Below, one piece after another: positions 34,052 to 36,650 of a DNA stretch of 36,650 nucleotides. The DNA lies in NCBI RefSeq assembly GCF_025460835.1, contig NZ_JAMXAY010000003.1, positions 140,692 through 177,341 on the forward strand, read 5' to 3'. The DNA comes from Parapedobacter soli. GTDB taxonomy: Bacteria > Bacteroidota > Bacteroidia > Sphingobacteriales > Sphingobacteriaceae. The notes beneath the pieces are model-generated. The model worked only from the letters and a program-made list of their open reading frames with translations. It did not search any database and had not been told where the DNA came from. The position numbers were made by a program, and so were the translations under genes. How positions within the stretch are numbered: the first letter of the stretch is position 1; each line of letters opens with the position of its first letter.

Positions 34052-35494
34052 TTATTGATACAAAGGGTTCTGCGGAATGTTATTCGTCGTTATCTCTTCG
34101 ATGGGGATCAACCACGTCTGGTTATACGCACCGATGGGTACATTCAGCGAACCGCCCCGAATATCCTGTATTTTATGGAACGTATTGGTGCGCTTCATCG
34201 TTTGCCAGCCCAACCCCTCAGCATGCAATTCCCAGTTCCGCTCATCCCATACCGCCTCACGGAATTCGTCTTGGGTCAGCCCTGCCAAATCAGGCACATG
34301 CATAGCGTTACTTTTATCCACACGCGCCCTTTCCCGGATGGCATTGATATACGCATAAGCGTTGGCTGGACCATTGACTTCGTTTTCAGCTTCTGCCGCA
34401 ATCAAATACATTTCGGCTAACCGGATGATCGGCCGTGACCAAGACACCATGGCCTGCGAAGGGCCCACTCCCCTATCAATCAAATCGGTATCGACAAATT
34501 TATGGAAAAAAGGAAGAGATAGGGCGCCGGCCGGCGCGGCATAGTTTTGTTGGATGCCCCATGCTCTCCGCCTATCGCCGTTGGGGAAGCTATTGATAAA
34601 CGCATTCGTAGGCATCAACACAGGCCTGTACCCTTCAGCGGTACACATGCTGTTGTGCAGCCCGTTTCCGCCCCTGCCCGGTATGTATTGGCGCTCCCAT
34701 ATCGACTCGCTGGTATACGCGTCGTGGTGAAAGACGTCGGCATAATCGGGTCGCAGCGCAAACCGACCGTCACCGATCACGGCCAACGCCTTGTCGCGGG
34801 CTTGCACATAATACGCCGTCAGGTTCAGCGGGTTTCCAGCCATGGTGAGGTAAACCCGTGCCAGCAATGCCGTAGCAACGCTTTTATACACGCGCCCCTG
34901 CTGGGGGGCCTCATCGGGCAGATTGCTTTCCGCAAATACCAAGTCTTCCACTATAAAGTCGTACACCTCGTTCTGCGGCGTCCTCGGGAGCTGGAGCTCA
35001 TTATAATTGGGCGCCACTTGGGTAGGCATGGGCACGTCGCCGAAAAGCTGTACCAAATCAAAATAGGCATATGCCCGCAGCATGCGTGCTTCGGCAGTCA
35101 GCTGGTTTCGCTTGGTTTCATCCAATGGTGCATTTGGCAGGTATTCAAGCAGGAAATTCGCGTTTTTAATCACGCCGTATGGTCCGTTCCAAGCATCCCG
35201 TGCATTGTAATAGGATGGTGTCGGATTGTTGTTGTAAATGGGCAATGCCTGCTCCACACCCGCGTCGGGCGCGCGATAGATATCAATGATCAGTTCGTGC
35301 GTAAACGACACGTACATGGGGAAAGAGGCATACATTCCCTTTGCTACGGCTTCATAGCCATCCGGGTTGGCCAGCACGCCCCCCGGGCTAAGCACCGTCT
35401 TGGGTTCTTCCTCCAGCATTTTTTCGCAGCCGGCATTCAGGCCAAGCGCGGCCAGCAGCAGCATCATGGCTATATTTTTAGGTAATTTCTTCAT
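34052..35494 (-). CDS. susD: SusD/RagB-family glycan-binding lipoprotein
   Basis: A 480-residue SusD. Signal peptide with lipobox NAGC (Cys23), N-terminal TPR-like helices (AEARMLRAYAYFDLVQLFGDVPMPTQ, the family hallmark) and a C-terminal RagB/SusD part (IIRLAEMYLIAAEAENEVNGPANAYAYINAIRERAR, then RNWELHAEGLGWQTMKR). It is complete and in frame, unlike the copy at 24162-25915, to which it is only distantly similar. It lies at the cell surface as partner of the SusC whose 3' end is 27 bases upstream. The ligand is unknown. Confidence 0.95.
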   Translation of the reverse strand: MKKLPKNIAMMLLLAALGLNAGCEKMLEEEPKTVLSPGGVLANPDGYEAVAKGMYASFPMYVSFTHELIIDIYRAPDAGVEQALPIYNNNPTPSYYNARDAWNGPYGVIKNANFLLEYLPNAPLDETKRNQLTAEARMLRAYAYFDLVQLFGDVPMPTQVAPNYNELQLPRTPQNEVYDFIVEDLVFAESNLPDEAPQQGRVYKSVATALLARVYLTMAGNPLNLTAYYVQARDKALAVIGDGRFALRPDYADVFHHDAYTSESIWERQYIPGRGGNGLHNSMCTAEGYRPVLMPTNAFINSFPNGDRRRAWGIQQNYAAPAGALSLPFFHKFVDTDLIDRGVGPSQAMVSWSRPIIRLAEMYLIAAEAENEVNGPANAYAYINAIRERARVDKSNAMHVPDLAGLTQDEFREAVWDERNWELHAEGLGWQTMKRTNTFHKIQDIRGGSLNVPIGAYNQTWLIPIEEITTNNIPQNPLYQ

Positions 35495-35521
35495 CTTCGT
35501 ATTCGCTTATGGGTGTTCCTG

Positions 35522-36643
35522 TCAAAAAGTGATGTTAATGCCCGCGGTGATGGATTTCGTGGAGGGGTAATTCCCCCGGTCCCAACCCGCAATACTGGCC
35601 GAGGCCCAAGAGACTTCGGGATCATAACCCGAATACTTGGTAAAGGTGAGGTAATTCTGCAAACTCAAATACGCCCGGATGGAAGATGCCTTACCCGACC
35701 TAAACAACGTCGGTGAAAACGAATACCCCAGCGTGATATCGCGCAGGCGTAGGTAAGACGCATCTTCCAACCATAAACTATTCGCATAGTCTCTGATTGA
35801 ACTACCGCTGTTTGCCGACGGTTTGTCTACCGCGTCGCCGGTGCCTGTCCACCGCTGGTTGAACGCCTCACGGGTAGGTGTCCAGCTCCCGTTCATCGTA
35901 ATGTTGTATTTGCGGAATTCATTCGCGATGTCATTGCCATAGCTTCCTACAATCAGGAACGATAAGTCGATTCGTTTATACTGGAAGCTGTTGTTGAAGC
36001 CGAACGTAAATTTAGGCTCGAAATTGGATAGCACCGTTCGGTCTTCTTGGTCATTAACCACGCCCTGGCCGTCCCAATTCTTAAACCGATAGTCACCCGC
36101 CTTCTTGGTGGGCTCGCCATTTTCAACGGCCTCGACGTCCGTTTGGTAGATGCCTTCTACGGTATATCCATAGAGCTGCATCATCGATTGCCCCACAATG
36201 GTGGGAAACCAATTCCCACCCGTGCCGATTTCCATGAACGTTACCGCATTGCCATGTGCATCCGTACCCAGATCGAGTACCTTCGTGCGGTTGTGGGATA
36301 CCGTCAATATCGGATTCCACGCTACCTTGCCAAGGTGCTGCCTCAGGGAAGCTTGGAACTCCACCCCACGGTTGCGCACCGAACCTACATTTTGCAGCAC
36401 CCTGCTGAATCCGCTCGACCCCGGCAAGTTGACACCCAGTAGCAGGTCTTTGGTCTGTTTGTCGTACCAATCTGCGGTGATGTTCAGTTTACCTTGAAAC
36501 AACCCAAGGTGAATCCCCACATCAAACTGCCGCGTTGTTTCCCATTTCAGGTTCCTGTTTTCGAGTGCCGAAAGCCCAAAACCGGTATGCTGGGTATTAT
36601 TAAAAGGCTCTATGACGGATAGTGTGGGTAATCGAATTTTAGC
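35522..36643 (-). CDS. susC: SusC/RagA TonB-dependent transporter, C-terminal part only
   Basis: The C-terminal barrel of a SusC protein (about 374 codons visible of the usual 1000). Family features are LKWETTRQFDVGIHLGLFQGKLNITADWYDK, LRLRDITLGYSFSP, LQNYLTFTKYSGYDPEVS and the final aromatic residue. The frame continues upstream of the GTG near 36520, so that GTG is not a real start. On the minus strand an in-frame TAA lies at 36644-36646, seven bases from its first base to the window edge. Adding one base there would restore a typical T-G-N-A-K-I-R reading, so a one-base deletion or error is likely. The rest of the gene is outside the window. Confidence 0.88.
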   Translation of the reverse strand, partial: AKIRLPTLSVIEPFNNTQHTGFGLSALENRNLKWETTRQFDVGIHLGLFQGKLNITADWYDKQTKDLLLGVNLPGSSGFSRVLQNVGSVRNRGVEFQASLRQHLGKVAWNPILTVSHNRTKVLDLGTDAHGNAVTFMEIGTGGNWFPTIVGQSMMQLYGYTVEGIYQTDVEAVENGEPTKKAGDYRFKNWDGQGVVNDQEDRTVLSNFEPKFTFGFNNSFQYKRIDLSFLIVGSYGNDIANEFRKYNITMNGSWTPTREAFNQRWTGTGDAVDKPSANSGSSIRDYANSLWLEDASYLRLRDITLGYSFSPTLFRSGKASSIRAYLSLQNYLTFTKYSGYDPEVSWASASIAGWDRGNYPSTKSITAGINITF

Positions 36644-36650
36644 TTACCGG

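Overview
The window looks like a chromosomal segment of a member of the Bacteroidota, most likely the Sphingobacteriaceae (Parapedobacter/Pedobacter/Sphingobacterium-like). Three things point there. Two SusC/SusD outer-membrane uptake pairs are present, one of them controlled by an ECF sigma factor and a FecR-type anti-sigma. There are several promoters of the Bacteroidota type (-33 TTTG, about 20 bases, -7 TAnnTTTG). The housekeeping proteins (PyrE, CoaD, GuaA, RocD, class II Fba) also have the sequence style of that group. No tRNA, rRNA, CRISPR array or complete insertion sequence was seen.

Layout. 1-700: GC-rich, no convincing gene. 717-1557: a small orphan reading frame and a PIN-domain toxin/antitoxin pair whose toxin has lost its expected ATG. 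1663-6729 (minus): lipoprotein, ferredoxin-reductase-like flavoprotein, AlkB dioxygenase, Tat-exported Gfo/Idh/MocA oxidoreductase, ornithine aminotransferase. 6897-10816 (plus): a stress-type cluster of TetR regulator, nitroreductase, aldo/keto reductase, DsbA/FrnE-like oxidoreductase and an exported Mn/Fe superoxide dismutase. 10863-19376: core metabolism, with pyrE facing a Nudix hydrolase, then a minus-strand run of Na+/alanine symporter, guaA, periplasmic-binding-protein-like lipoprotein, RsmB-like rRNA methylase and coaD, and then fba. 19502-22773: accessory genes, with an AAA/DUF4143 ATPase that has a striking palindromic promoter, a small carboxypeptidase-regulatory-domain protein, a RelE/ParE toxin/antitoxin pair and a truncated YdeI-like gene.

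22567-36650 (minus): two adjacent polysaccharide-utilisation loci. The first reads ECF sigma, FecR, SusC with an STN signalling domain, SusD (frameshifted), sulfatase. This is a complete trans-envelope signalling and uptake unit, probably for a sulfated glycan. The second, running off the window edge, reads SusC (C-terminal part only), SusD, and a beta-helix lipoprotein with a C-terminal PDZ domain.

The most interesting observations are as follows. Two exactly abutting 22-bp palindromes are built into a consensus promoter in front of the AAA/DUF4143 ATPase. The PIN toxin's start codon has become ATA through a change that also alters the antitoxin. guaA and pyrE share a -7 element/start-codon string that implies leaderless transcripts. 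There are two apparent single-base deletions, one in susD and one in the second susC. The beta-helix/PDZ fusion is the least familiar protein. I found no system here that I can claim is wholly new.
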